Shown here piece after piece: positions 9,209 through 17,485 of a stretch of 64,000 nucleotides of DNA. Both the position numbers and the translations under genes were made by a program. The first letter of the stretch is position 1, and each line of letters opens with the position of its first letter. The stretch lies in the NCBI GenBank assembly GCA_050049775.1, contig JASFVP010000001.1, forward strand, positions 1 through 64,000, written 5' to 3'. The stretch is from JABDQZ01 sp050049775 (GTDB taxonomy: Bacteria; Pseudomonadota; Gammaproteobacteria; Chromatiales; Chromatiaceae). Below the pieces are notes generated by a model, which did no database searches, was not told the DNA's origin, and saw only the letters and a program-made list of their open reading frames with translations.

Positions 9209-9703
9209 ATGAAACGTTTTTTTTCTCTGCTGATGGTTTTGTTGCTGGCTGTTTCAGGCAGCCTGCTGGCACGTCCGGCGGAGTTCGAACTGACCGGTAT
9301 CGATCAGACCCAGCACAAGCTCAGCGACTATCGCGGCAAGTGGGTGCTGGTCAACTACTGGGCCACTTGGTGTCCGCCCTGTCTTGAGGAAATGCCGGAG
9401 CTGGAAATTTTCCACAACAAACACAAGGACAGTGATGCGGTGGTGCTCGGCGTCAATATGGAAAACATTTCCGAGCAGCGTCTCAAGGCTTTTGTCGAGG
9501 AGCAGTTTGTTTCCTATCCGATCTTGCGCGCCAAGCCGGCGGCCAGTTCGCCATTGGGACGCATCGCCGGCCTGCCGACTTCGTTTCTGATTTCACCTGA
9601 GGGCGAAATTGTCGCCAAGCAGACCGGCACCGTGACTGCCGAGGCGATCGAAGCCTTCATCGCCAGTTACAAAGACAAGCAATCAAACAACAAGAACCAA
9701 TAA
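9209..9703 (+). CDS. TlpA/ResA-like exported thioredoxin
   Basis: 164 residues. Signal peptide or N-terminal anchor at residues 1-21 (MKRFFSLLMVLLLAVSGSLL), then a TlpA-like thioredoxin fold with WATWCPPC (Cys55, Cys58) and a cis-Pro in AGLPTSF. Periplasmic thiol reductase or disulfide exchange role by family. The ATG at 9209 has GAGG 8 bases upstream and restores a proper signal peptide; the frame is open back to 9137. First gene of a four-gene operon with a second thioredoxin-fold protein, a TolC channel and an HlyD-type adaptor. Confidence 0.88.
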   Translation: MKRFFSLLMVLLLAVSGSLLARPAEFELTGIDQTQHKLSDYRGKWVLVNYWATWCPPCLEEMPELEIFHNKHKDSDAVVLGVNMENISEQRLKAFVEEQFVSYPILRAKPAASSPLGRIAGLPTSFLISPEGEIVAKQTGTVTAEAIEAFIASYKDKQSNNKNQ

Positions 9704-9706
9704 CAA

Positions 9707-10264
9707 ATGGTGACCCGCATTATGTCCAGACTATTTCCGCACCAGCTATTTTTCGCACTGTTCCTGCTGACGGGCAGCGTCATGCTGCAGGCAGCCCAGA
9801 TTCGTGATCCGGGCCAGTTTTTTTTCCATCAGTCACTCGGTGATCTGACCGAGGAACTGGAGATCGCCAGGGAGGAGGGCAAGAAAGGCGTTCTCATCAT
9901 GTTTGAAGCCGATGACTGTCCCTGGTGTGCGCGCATGAAAAAGACCGTACTCAACCAGGCCGAGGTGCAGGATTATTTCCGCAAACATTTCCAGATACTC
10001 GCCATCGATATCGAAGGCGATGTGGAGATTACCGACTTCGACGGCAACCCTGCCAGCATGAAAGATTTTTCCTTCAAGCAGCACCGCGTGCGGGCCACGC
10101 CGGTGTTCGCCTATTTTGATCTGGACGGCAAGACGGTCAAACGCGCCCGCTATACCGGCGCCATGACTGGTGTTGACGAGTTCATGTCGTTCGGCCGCTT
10201 CATCGTCGATGATATCTATAAGGACATGAGCTTCACCCGCTACAAACGTTCACTCAAGAAATAA
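9707..10264 (+). CDS. exported thioredoxin-fold protein, SoxW-like
   Basis: 185 residues. N-terminal hydrophobic export signal at about 10-30, then a thioredoxin-like domain with FEADDCPWC (Cys71, Cys74) and a cis-Pro in VRATPVFAYF. It resembles the SoxW/thioredoxin_2 group of periplasmic thioredoxins, which in sulfur oxidisers reduce carrier proteins; no sox genes are present here, so that role is not implied. It starts 3 bases after the TlpA-like gene. An ATG at 9722 is an alternative start that still leaves a signal peptide. Confidence 0.85.
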   Translation: MVTRIMSRLFPHQLFFALFLLTGSVMLQAAQIRDPGQFFFHQSLGDLTEELEIAREEGKKGVLIMFEADDCPWCARMKKTVLNQAEVQDYFRKHFQILAIDIEGDVEITDFDGNPASMKDFSFKQHRVRATPVFAYFDLDGKTVKRARYTGAMTGVDEFMSFGRFIVDDIYKDMSFTRYKRSLKK

Positions 10265-10278
10265 AGCCGGGAACAGTC

Positions 10279-11586
10279 ATGTCTGTCACCAACCTGTTGG
10301 TCAGAACTGTCCTGTGTTGCACGCTGTTTGCCACCAGTGCCCGTGCTGAACCTCTGCCACAGCCACTGACGCTGCAACAGGCGTTGCAGATTGGCATGCA
10401 GTCGCATCCAGCATTGGCGGAAGCGCGAGCCGATCTGGAGATTGCCAGCGCCGATGCCGATCTGGTCGATGCCGATTCCGGGCTGACCGCCAAGCTGCAA
10501 GCGGAGTTGCTGGCGGTGGACCCGTCGTCGGCATCACCGGATCGCAGTCATGATGACAGCAAGTATTTCTTCAAGCTGCAAAAGCGCTTGTACGACTTCG
10601 GCCTGAGTGATGCGCGCGAAGCGGCTGCCGGCAAGCGTGTTGAAAGTCGTCAATGGCAGTACACCGATGTTCGCCAGCAACATCAGCTCAACATCATGGA
10701 GCATTATTTTGCCGTGCTGCTGGCCGATCTGACCTACACCGTGCGCGATGAAGAGATGACCGCCGCTTACCTCGACTACGACAAGGCGCGCGATCGCCAT
10801 GAGCTGGGTACGGTTTCCGATGTGCGCTTGCTGGAACTGGAAAGCAAATACCGCGAGCTGTTACAAAAGCGCAAGCTCGCCGAAATCGAACAACGCCTGT
10901 CGCGCGCCAGGCTGGCCAATGTGTTGAATCGCCCCGGCGACCTGCCGGCTGATCTGCTGGCGCCGGAAGTCGACTGGCAGCAACCGTTCCCGGAGTTCCA
11001 GCAGGTCATCGAACAGGTGCTGGAGCAGAATCCCTACCTGCAGGCCGCGCGGCAGAATGTACAGGCGGCGCGCGATGGCCTGGCGGCAGCAGAAAAGGCG
11101 GACCGGCCGGTCGTCAACGCCCAGTTGGTGGCGGCCGAATATGCGCGTGAAACCGGATCGACGCATCCGTTGTCCGCCGGTTTTACCATCGAGATGCCTT
11201 TGTATCAGGGCGGCTCGACGCGCGCCGGCATCGCCAGGGCCAGGGCGCAGCTGGAGCAAAGCCAGGCCTTGCTGAGCAGCGCCGAAATGCGGGTCCAGCA
11301 ACAGGTGCGCGAAGTGCTGACCGAGCTTGACGCTTACAAGTCCGATCTCGACACCTTGCAGGTTACGGCAACCTATCGCGAGCTTTACCTTGACCAGAAT
11401 CGCGCCCTGTATGAACTTGAAGTGGCTTCCGATCTCAAGGATGCCTTGATTCACACTGCCAGAGTGCAGCTCAACCGCGCCAGCAGCCAGTTTGGTTTTG
11501 CCCTGGCGCACGCCAAACTGCTGGCCTTGCAGGGCCGCCTGCTCGATACACCTGACACCCGTATAGAGGAAACACAAGCACAATGA
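10279..11586 (+). CDS. TolC-family outer membrane efflux protein
   Basis: 435 residues with a signal peptide (cut after ATSARA, about residue 23). The body has two long alpha-helical repeats of the OEP/TolC family, for example LTLQQALQIGMQSHPAL at the start of repeat one and NPYLQAARQNVQAARDGLAAAEKA in repeat two. It should form the trimeric outer-membrane channel of a tripartite exporter. Its TGA overlaps the adaptor ATG (ATGA), indicating coupling. No inner membrane pump follows. Confidence 0.88.
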   Translation: MSVTNLLVRTVLCCTLFATSARAEPLPQPLTLQQALQIGMQSHPALAEARADLEIASADADLVDADSGLTAKLQAELLAVDPSSASPDRSHDDSKYFFKLQKRLYDFGLSDAREAAAGKRVESRQWQYTDVRQQHQLNIMEHYFAVLLADLTYTVRDEEMTAAYLDYDKARDRHELGTVSDVRLLELESKYRELLQKRKLAEIEQRLSRARLANVLNRPGDLPADLLAPEVDWQQPFPEFQQVIEQVLEQNPYLQAARQNVQAARDGLAAAEKADRPVVNAQLVAAEYARETGSTHPLSAGFTIEMPLYQGGSTRAGIARARAQLEQSQALLSSAEMRVQQQVREVLTELDAYKSDLDTLQVTATYRELYLDQNRALYELEVASDLKDALIHTARVQLNRASSQFGFALAHAKLLALQGRLLDTPDTRIEETQAQ

Positions 11587-12365
11587 AAAAGCAGATTTCT
11601 TCAATGGTACTGGCGACCCTGTGCTGGTTTAGCGCAGCCGGTCTGGCCGCTGCCGATATCGAAGCGGTGCTGGACTGGTCCGGGCGCGCCGCACTGGGCA
11701 CCACGGTGAATGGCAAGATCATCAAGGTCAACGTACAGGCGGGTGACCGGGTGACACAGGACCAGCCACTGGTTGAGCTGGACGGACGTTATTTCCAGTC
11801 ACGCATGGAGCTGGCGCGAGCCGAAATGCAACACAAAAAGCTGTTACTCGAAGAAGCGCAACGCGAGCAGGCCCGCGCCGCCGAACTGTTTGACCGCACG
11901 GTGTTGTCGGAATTTGACCGGCAAAAAGCCGACAACGAACTGGCCGCCGCCGAAGCGGCTTACCAGGCGGCCAGAACCGCTTATCGCACCGCACAGCTGG
12001 ATCTCGAGTACAGTCGTATCCTGGCGCCGTATGACAGTATTGTGTTGCGCGTTGCAGCGCAGCCGGGTGAAGTCGTGGTCAATACCAACGAGACCCGGGT
12101 GCTGGTCGAGGTGGCGCGTGCCGATCAGATGTTGGCGCGGGCGCTGTTGTCGGCCGAGGCTTTGGCGTCACTCAAGATTGGCCAGTCCATCCAGGTCGCC
12201 GTGCAGGGGCAGTGGCTGGATGGTCAATTACAGCGCATCGGTCTGCAGCCGGCTTCCGTCAGCGGTCGAAATGCCCTGTATGAAATCGAGGTGAGCTTTC
12301 CGCTCAACGAGCAACTTCCGGCAAGAGCCGGCGAAGCCTCGGCACTTCGCATCGGCGCTGAGTAA
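11583..12365 (+). CDS. HlyD/RND-type periplasmic adaptor (membrane fusion) protein, short
   Basis: 260 residues, shorter than most adaptors (about 350-400). Signal peptide of about 24 residues, then a lipoyl half-motif (GKIIKVNVQAGDRVTQDQPLVELD), a coiled-coil hairpin (about 75-140), the second lipoyl half (LDLEYSRILAPYDSIVLRV) and a beta-barrel domain. The membrane-proximal domain seems to be missing. It should join a TolC channel to an inner-membrane transporter, but none is encoded here, so the partner is in another locus or absent. Confidence 0.85.
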   Translation: MKKQISSMVLATLCWFSAAGLAAADIEAVLDWSGRAALGTTVNGKIIKVNVQAGDRVTQDQPLVELDGRYFQSRMELARAEMQHKKLLLEEAQREQARAAELFDRTVLSEFDRQKADNELAAAEAAYQAARTAYRTAQLDLEYSRILAPYDSIVLRVAAQPGEVVVNTNETRVLVEVARADQMLARALLSAEALASLKIGQSIQVAVQGQWLDGQLQRIGLQPASVSGRNALYEIEVSFPLNEQLPARAGEASALRIGAE

Positions 12366-12377
12366 GTCCAGCTTGAA

Positions 12378-13349
12378 TCAGTCGCGCGGATAGTTCGGCG
12401 GATAGATGATTTCCTCGGCCGGGATGCGGCGTCGGTACTGCGCGGTTGGCGCCGGCGCCGGCATAATGGCCGACTGCGAACCTCGGCCGTAGATATCTTG
12501 CGGTACCGGATAATGATCCAGCGCCTGCAGGTGATGGTTAGCCGGCGGCAGCCAGTCGTCAGCAAAATAGCCGTTGGAAAACGGCGTCATCATATTGCCC
12601 GGGTTGAAATCAAAAAAGCCCCAACTGTTGTTCGGCCGATCCCAGCCTGAAGGTTGAAAGTTGAAGTAGCGATTACTGCTGTTATCGCCATAGCGGTAAG
12701 TTGGCCCGGGCTGGTAGCCATAATCCATGTTTGGATACGGCAGTCCGGACTGCCTGGGCGGCTGTGGCTGTGAACCTGTGTATGTATCGCCGTAACCCGC
12801 AGCGTAGGGTTGCTGCTGGTAACGATTGTTGCTGGCGCCTTGCCCGTACCAGTTCTGTTGCGGTGCCGGGGTAAAGTCCTGCATGCGTGCCGTTGGCGGG
12901 CTGGTCGGCGCGGGTGGCCGGTTATAAGTGGAATCGCTTATCGGGAAATCGGCCTGGTAGTCCGGAACACTGTATTGGTGATCAGCCGGTGCGGCCGGTC
13001 GAAATGCCGGCTGGGCCGCTGGTTGCGGTTGGCTGAGGTTGATCGTCGAATCCCGCGACATGCTGCCGAATGCTTCAGTGGTGGGGCTTGTTTGATGGTT
13101 TTGCTCGGCGTCAGCCTGGGTATTGCCAGCTGCCTGATTCGGCTCGATGAAAATATAGGCTGAATTGAAATCGCCCTGGCTGGCTGGCGCGGTTGTTTCC
13201 TGTGGTTTGACTGTTGTGGAAAGCTGGTCGGATTGACCATAAATGCCCGGCGGTGCCGGATAGCCCGATTCTTCAGCAGCGGCATAAAGCGGTGTGAGCA
13301 GGATGCAGCCGAGAATGGGCAGGGTCTTGCACGGGCGAGTAGTGTACAT
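12378..13349 (-). CDS. exported Pro/Gln/Tyr-rich low-complexity protein
   Basis: 323 residues, unknown. A signal peptide (ILGCILLTPLYAAAEE, cut near residue 25) is followed by about 300 residues dominated by Pro, Gln, Tyr, Asn, Ser and Ala with almost no hydrophobic core. The C-terminus RRRIPAEEIIYPPNYPRD is more ordered. GGAG lies 5 bases upstream of the ATG at 13349. Probably an intrinsically disordered periplasmic or surface protein. It ends 12 bases from the adaptor gene on the other strand, so context with the TolC operon is only proximity. Confidence 0.7.
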   Translation of the reverse strand: MYTTRPCKTLPILGCILLTPLYAAAEESGYPAPPGIYGQSDQLSTTVKPQETTAPASQGDFNSAYIFIEPNQAAGNTQADAEQNHQTSPTTEAFGSMSRDSTINLSQPQPAAQPAFRPAAPADHQYSVPDYQADFPISDSTYNRPPAPTSPPTARMQDFTPAPQQNWYGQGASNNRYQQQPYAAGYGDTYTGSQPQPPRQSGLPYPNMDYGYQPGPTYRYGDNSSNRYFNFQPSGWDRPNNSWGFFDFNPGNMMTPFSNGYFADDWLPPANHHLQALDHYPVPQDIYGRGSQSAIMPAPAPTAQYRRRIPAEEIIYPPNYPRD

Positions 13350-13475
13350 GTGGTCTCCATATGCCAGTGGAAGAAAAGCAGGATTGTGGCTGCGATTCTA
13401 ACCAGCCATGGCGAAAATAGTCCAATCAGGAAATCTGTGCAGTGTGATAAATTTTTCGTCGCCTGTTCAGGACGA

Positions 13476-14321
13476 TCAGTAGCCGGCCGAGTTGATTTCC
13501 AAGCCTTCCGGTACGCTGTCGAGTCGGGTTACCACGGTGCGGATTTCGCCGTCCGGCAACAGCGCCAGCCAGCGGCAACCGGGCGGTTCATCGTCCACAC
13601 CGAAATCGTCCTGCTGCGGAGCGAACTGGATGCAGGTCGACGGTGAGGCTAGCAGGCGCACGCCCATGCGCTCCTGGTCATACTCCTGATGTACATGTCC
13701 CCACAAAATTCCTTGCACCTGCGGGTATTTGTCGATGATGTGAAAAAAATCCGCCGGATTGTCGACCTGCATGGTATCCATCCAGGCGCTGTTGACAGGC
13801 ACCGGATGGTGATGCAGGCATACCAGCGCGTGTTTGTCCGGATGTGCAGCCAGTGTCTTATCCAGCATCTGCAACTCGGCCCCACTGAAATGGCCGCCTT
13901 CGCCGTCTGGCACGGTCGAATCAAGAAACACAAACAGCCACGGACCATGCACAGCCGAGGTGATGTACTCGACCGTGGAGTTGGTCAGGCAGCGGCGCAT
14001 CATGTCAGGGATGTCGTGATTGCCGGGCAGGCAATACACCGGAATGCCGAGCGATTCGAAAATGGCCTGATAACGTTTGTAACCGCTTTCCGAGGCGTCG
14101 TGCACCAGGTCACCGGTGGACAGGATGCAATCGATGTTACCGCAGTCACGTGTCATGGCGAGCACCTGCTCGAGCGTGTCCTGGGTGTTCATGCCAAGCA
14201 GTGTGCCGTCGGTGTCTGCGTAGAGGTGGGTATCGGTGATCTGCAATATCCTGAGGCTGCCATCGGGCAAGTCCGCAAACAAATTTTTTACGGCAGTGCA
14301 GTTGTTGATATGACTACGCAT
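13476..14321 (-). CDS. cpdA: 3',5'-cyclic-AMP phosphodiesterase
   Basis: Calcineurin-like dinuclear metallo-phosphodiesterase that hydrolyses cAMP. 281 residues. The metal-binding blocks appear in order: DTHLYAD (about 30-36), GDLVHD, GNHD, HHHPVP and GHVHQ. The combination with the short length and LRILQITDTHLY start is characteristic of CpdA/Icc. Cytosolic. Divergent from oxyR. Its presence shows that cAMP signalling is likely in this organism, relevant to the CRP-like site at 54215. Confidence 0.92.
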   Translation of the reverse strand: MRSHINNCTAVKNLFADLPDGSLRILQITDTHLYADTDGTLLGMNTQDTLEQVLAMTRDCGNIDCILSTGDLVHDASESGYKRYQAIFESLGIPVYCLPGNHDIPDMMRRCLTNSTVEYITSAVHGPWLFVFLDSTVPDGEGGHFSGAELQMLDKTLAAHPDKHALVCLHHHPVPVNSAWMDTMQVDNPADFFHIIDKYPQVQGILWGHVHQEYDQERMGVRLLASPSTCIQFAPQQDDFGVDDEPPGCRWLALLPDGEIRTVVTRLDSVPEGLEINSAGY

Positions 14322-14437
14322 ACTTCTTGATGGCCCCTCGGTGTCCTTTTTCAGCCAGGAATTTTTAATTTTATCTGTATATTCATTCCTGTTAGCGACA
14401 CAGTTCCGATTTATCGTATTTTTTCGGCGAACTTGTT

Positions 14438-14457
14438 GCTACTCTAGTAAAAGTAGC
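14438..14457. promoter_or_regulatory. inverted repeat upstream of oxyR
   Basis: GCTACT and AGTAGC, 6-base perfect arms 8 bases apart, starting 45 bases before the oxyR ATG in the cpdA-oxyR intergenic region. A plausible operator for oxyR, but it lacks the ATAG-N7-CTAT form of OxyR sites. Confidence 0.3.
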
Positions 14458-14482
14458 CATTACTTTGAATAAAAACAACAAC

Positions 14483-15424
14483 ATGACTTTAAATGAACTG
14501 AAATACATCGTCGCCGTAGCGCGTGAACATCATTTTGGACAGGCGGCCAAAGCCTGCTTTGTCAGCCAGCCGACGCTCAGTGTTGCGGTGAAAAAGCTCG
14601 AAGAGGAACTCGGCGTCAGCATTTTCGAGCGCGGCCAGGGCGATGTCAGTGTCACCGCGATCGGCGAGCAGATCGTCGCCCAGGCGCAGCGGGTGCTTGA
14701 GGAAGCCGACGGGGTCAAACAGCTGGCCCTGCAAGGCAAGAACCAGCTGACCGGGCCGTTGCGCCTCGGTGCGATCTACACCATCGGGCCTTATCTGTTC
14801 CCGAGCCTGATTCCGCTGCTGGCCGAGACAGCACCGGAAATGCCGTTGATCATTGAAGAGAATTACACCTCGGTACTGACAGAAAAGCTCAAGCAGGGCG
14901 AACTCGATGCGATCATCATCTCCAAACCTTTTACCGAACCCGGCATCCTGACACTGGACCTGTATCAGGAGCCGTTTGTCATTTTACTGCCCAGCGCCCA
15001 TCCGTTGACCCGTTACAAAACCATCAAAAAACAACAGCTGCTGGAAGAGAACATTTTGTTGCTCGGCGCCGGCCATTGCTTTCGTGACCAGGTGTTGAAG
15101 TTCTGCCCGGAATGCCTGCCTAGCGGAAAAACCACCAGTGGTGTCATGTCGGGTAATCTGGAAGGCAGTTCGCTGGAAACCATCCGTTACATGGTTGCCA
15201 GTGGTCTGGGTCTGACCCTGTTGCCCTGTACGGCTGCCGGGGCTGACCGGTTCTCCGAAAGGTTGATTGCCATCCGGCGTTTTGAGCGTGAACAACCAGC
15301 CAGATTTGTATCGATTGCGTGGCGTAAAAGTTTTCCCCGCCCCGAGGTTATCACGGCATTGAAATCTGCTATCCTAGGCTGCAAACTCAGCTGCGTAAGT
15401 CCAATTTCTGTCACAAACACCTGA
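14483..15424 (+). CDS. oxyR: hydrogen peroxide-sensing LysR regulator OxyR
   Basis: Peroxide-responsive transcription activator. 313 residues: N-terminal winged helix (MTLNELKYIVAVAREHHFGQ, then the recognition helix SQPTLSVAVKKLE) and a periplasmic-binding-like sensor. GAGHCFRDQVLKFC places Cys199 and Cys208 at exactly the E. coli positions of the redox disulfide, which separates it from other LysR proteins. Start at the ATG at 14483; the in-frame TTG at 14465 would add six residues. A two-repeat OxyR-like site overlaps its stop codon and precedes the rubrerythrin operon, its likely target. Confidence 0.95.
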   Translation: MTLNELKYIVAVAREHHFGQAAKACFVSQPTLSVAVKKLEEELGVSIFERGQGDVSVTAIGEQIVAQAQRVLEEADGVKQLALQGKNQLTGPLRLGAIYTIGPYLFPSLIPLLAETAPEMPLIIEENYTSVLTEKLKQGELDAIIISKPFTEPGILTLDLYQEPFVILLPSAHPLTRYKTIKKQQLLEENILLLGAGHCFRDQVLKFCPECLPSGKTTSGVMSGNLEGSSLETIRYMVASGLGLTLLPCTAAGADRFSERLIAIRRFEREQPARFVSIAWRKSFPRPEVITALKSAILGCKLSCVSPISVTNT

Positions 15425-15460
15425 TAGCCTGACACTATCAGGTAAATATACAGAAACAAT
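15424..15460 (+). promoter_or_regulatory. candidate OxyR tetramer-binding site for the rubrerythrin operon
   Basis: First half ATAGCCTGACACTAT (15424-15438), 7-base gap, second half ATATACAGAAACAAT (15446-15460). The known OxyR site is ATAG-N7-CTAT twice, 7 bases apart; the first half keeps ATAG and CTAT exactly and the second keeps 3 of 4 bases on each side, with perfect phasing. It ends directly before a weak -35 (15461-15466) placed 17 bases from a TATATT -10 (15484-15489), the usual layout for OxyR activation. Confidence 0.65.
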
Positions 15461-15498
15461 TCTACTAATTGATTCGGTTCCTTTATATTTCAATCACG

Positions 15499-15523
15499 TG
15501 AGCCCGTGGTGGCTCATCTTTTT
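15499..15523 (+). other. small hairpin in the rubrerythrin leader
   Basis: TGAGCC-CGTGGT-GGCTCA followed by TCTTTTTC. It could be the terminator of oxyR or, if the promoter at 15484-15489 is real, a stabilising hairpin at the 5' end of the rubrerythrin mRNA. Confidence 0.4.
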
Positions 15524-15542
15524 CAATCAGGAGGAGAAATCT

Positions 15543-15962
15543 ATGTCTCTTAAGGGCAGTAAAACTGAACAAAATCTGAAAGACGCATTTGCCGGTGAAT
15601 CACAGGCAAACCGTCGTTACCTGTACTTCGCGGCAAAAGCGGACGTTGAAGGCTACAACGATGTTGCGGCTGTATTTCGTTCAACTGCTGAAGGCGAAAC
15701 CGGCCACGCACACGGCCATCTGGAATACCTGGAAGAAGTCGGCGATCCGGCGACCGGTCTGCCGATCGGTGGTACCGAAGATAACCTGAAAGCTTCCATC
15801 GCTGGTGAAACTCACGAGTACACTGACATGTATCCTGGCATGGCCAAGTCCGCTCGTGACGAAGGCTTTGATGAAATTGCTGACTGGTTCGAAACTCTGG
15901 CCAAGGCAGAACGTTCACACGCCAACCGTTTCCAGAAAGCTCTGGATGGTTTGAACGACTAA
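15543..15962 (+). CDS. rubrerythrin (di-iron domain only)
   Basis: 139-residue ferritin-like di-iron protein that reduces hydrogen peroxide. The ligand pattern is visible: Glu19 (AGESQANRRY), Glu52 and His55 (EGETGHAHGH), Glu89/Glu92 (GETHEY), Glu123 and His126 (KAERSHAN). It lacks the rubredoxin domain of classical rubrerythrins, so another protein must supply electrons; the FeS oxidoreductase encoded next is the obvious candidate. The ATG at 15543 has AGGAGG upstream. First gene of rubrerythrin-FeS-DUF3501, probably under OxyR. Confidence 0.93.
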   Translation: MSLKGSKTEQNLKDAFAGESQANRRYLYFAAKADVEGYNDVAAVFRSTAEGETGHAHGHLEYLEEVGDPATGLPIGGTEDNLKASIAGETHEYTDMYPGMAKSARDEGFDEIADWFETLAKAERSHANRFQKALDGLND

Positions 15963-15974
15963 GTTGTTCCGCTT

Positions 15975-16000
15975 CGGGAGAGGTCTGCGGACCTTTCCCG
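15975..16000 (+). terminator. 11-bp hairpin after rubrerythrin
   Basis: CGGGAGAGGTC and GACCTTTCCCG with a TGCG loop; one G.T pair in an 11-pair stem, beginning 13 bases after the stop. Followed by ATTGCTTTTA, so a partial terminator or an mRNA-stabilising hairpin that could make rubrerythrin more abundant than the downstream genes. Confidence 0.55.
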
Positions 16001-16001
16001 A

Positions 16002-16045
16002 TTGCTTTTACAAGCATTGCTGCAGAGCAATGTTTGTAAAAGCAA
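16002..16045. repeat. 20-bp near-perfect inverted repeat
   Basis: Two 20-base arms (16002-16021 and 16026-16045, outer ends TTGCTTTTAC / GTAAAAGCAA) around a GCAG loop, with a single G.T pair. It lies one base after the previous hairpin and 106 bases before the FeS gene. Far longer than needed for a terminator and without a following T tract. Confidence 0.7.
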
Positions 16046-16151
16046 GTTGTGATTCGATGGACCGGCAGCAACGGCTTCCCGCGTTTGCGCCTGTCTGTGC
16101 AGCACAACAACCTGAATACCAACATCGACTTTATTCAGCTGGAGAATCTCA

Positions 16152-17483
16152 ATGGCAACAGGAACACGTGAAGGCAGTCTCGAGGCCCCCACACGTCACA
16201 ATGTGGACTGGAAAAATCCTGAGTACTACAACGAGGACAAGCTGTTTGCCGAACTCGAGCGGGTGTTTGATATCTGCCACGGTTGTCGGCGTTGTGTCAG
16301 CCTGTGTGAATCCTTCCCGACGTTGTTTGATCTGGTCGACGAGTCCGACACCATGGAAGTCGATGGCGTCAAGAAAGAAGACTACTGGAAAGTGGTAGAC
16401 CACTGTTATCTCTGTGACCTGTGCTTCCTGACCAAATGTCCCTACGTGCCGCCGCACGAATGGGACCTGGATTTTCCACACCTGATGCTGCAGGCCAAGG
16501 CCGTGCGCTACAAGAAAGAGGGCGCTTCCTTCCGTGACAATACCTTAACCAGCACCGACAAAATGGGTTCGCTGGCCGGCATTCCGATCATCAACGGCAT
16601 GGTTAATGCGCTCAACAAGAATGCCACCTTCCGCGGTGTGCTGGAAAACACCCTCGGCGTACACAAGGACGCGGTGGTGCCGAAATTTCATAGTAAAAAA
16701 CTGCGTGACCGCATCAGCAATGACAGCGGTGACAGCGCGGTCGCAGCAGGCCCGACCAGCGGTAAGGTGGTGCTGTTTGCGACCTGTTATGGCAACAACA
16801 ACGATCCGGCATCCGGCGAAGATCTGGTGGCCGTGTTCCGCCACAACAACATTGCCGTGCGCACCGCCGACAAGGAAAAGTGTTGCGGCATGCCGAAACT
16901 GGAGCTGGGTGATCTCGAAGCCGTCGAACAGGCCAAGAACGTCAACATCCCCGAGCTGGCGCGCCTGGTCGATGAAGGCTGGGACATTGTCGCGCCGATA
17001 CCGTCCTGTGTGCTGATGTTCAAGCAGGAACTGCCGCTGATGTTCCCGGATGACGAGCAGGTCATCAAGGTGCGTGACGCCATGTACGACCCGTTCGAAT
17101 ACCTCATGCTGCGCCACAAGCACGACCAGCTCAACACCGATTTCAAGGAACCGCTGGGCAAGGTCTCCTACCACGTTGCCTGTCACCAGCGCGTGCAGCG
17201 CATCGGTATGAAGACCCGCGACCTGCTGCAGCTGGTGCCGGATACCGAAGTGATTGCGATTGAACGCTGTTCCGGCCACGACGGCACCTACGCGGTGAAA
17301 AAGGAAATGCACGATCACGCGGTCAAGATCGGCCGTCCGGTGGTCAACCGGGTCAAGAAAGACGAACCGGATCATTTCAGCAGCGACTGTGTCATGGCCG
17401 GTCATCACATCGCCGATGGTCTTGGTGATGACGCCAGGGCCGAGCATCCGATTACACTGGTTCGAAAAGCTTACGGGATTTGA
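16152..17483 (+). CDS. two-[4Fe-4S] oxidoreductase with CCG domains (GlpC/HdrD-like)
   Basis: 443 residues. Two ferredoxin-type clusters: Cys42, 45, 48, 52 (CHGCRRCVSLC) and Cys85, 88, 91, 96 (CYLCDLCFLTKC). Two cysteine-rich domains follow, with FATCYGNN...KCCGMPKLELGD and VACHQRVQ...RCSGHDG, as in heterodisulfide reductase and glycerol-3-phosphate dehydrogenase subunit C. It should pass electrons between a quinone or thiol pool and a partner. Its fixed place between rubrerythrin and DUF3501 suggests that it feeds the peroxide-reducing di-iron centre; this is inferred from context. Confidence 0.88.
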   Translation: MATGTREGSLEAPTRHNVDWKNPEYYNEDKLFAELERVFDICHGCRRCVSLCESFPTLFDLVDESDTMEVDGVKKEDYWKVVDHCYLCDLCFLTKCPYVPPHEWDLDFPHLMLQAKAVRYKKEGASFRDNTLTSTDKMGSLAGIPIINGMVNALNKNATFRGVLENTLGVHKDAVVPKFHSKKLRDRISNDSGDSAVAAGPTSGKVVLFATCYGNNNDPASGEDLVAVFRHNNIAVRTADKEKCCGMPKLELGDLEAVEQAKNVNIPELARLVDEGWDIVAPIPSCVLMFKQELPLMFPDDEQVIKVRDAMYDPFEYLMLRHKHDQLNTDFKEPLGKVSYHVACHQRVQRIGMKTRDLLQLVPDTEVIAIERCSGHDGTYAVKKEMHDHAVKIGRPVVNRVKKDEPDHFSSDCVMAGHHIADGLGDDARAEHPITLVRKAYGI

Positions 17484-17485
17484 AG

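Noticed and set aside
16545..17447. 300-codon open frame on the minus strand
   Set aside because: Antisense of the FeS oxidoreductase with its eight cluster cysteines; shadow composition.
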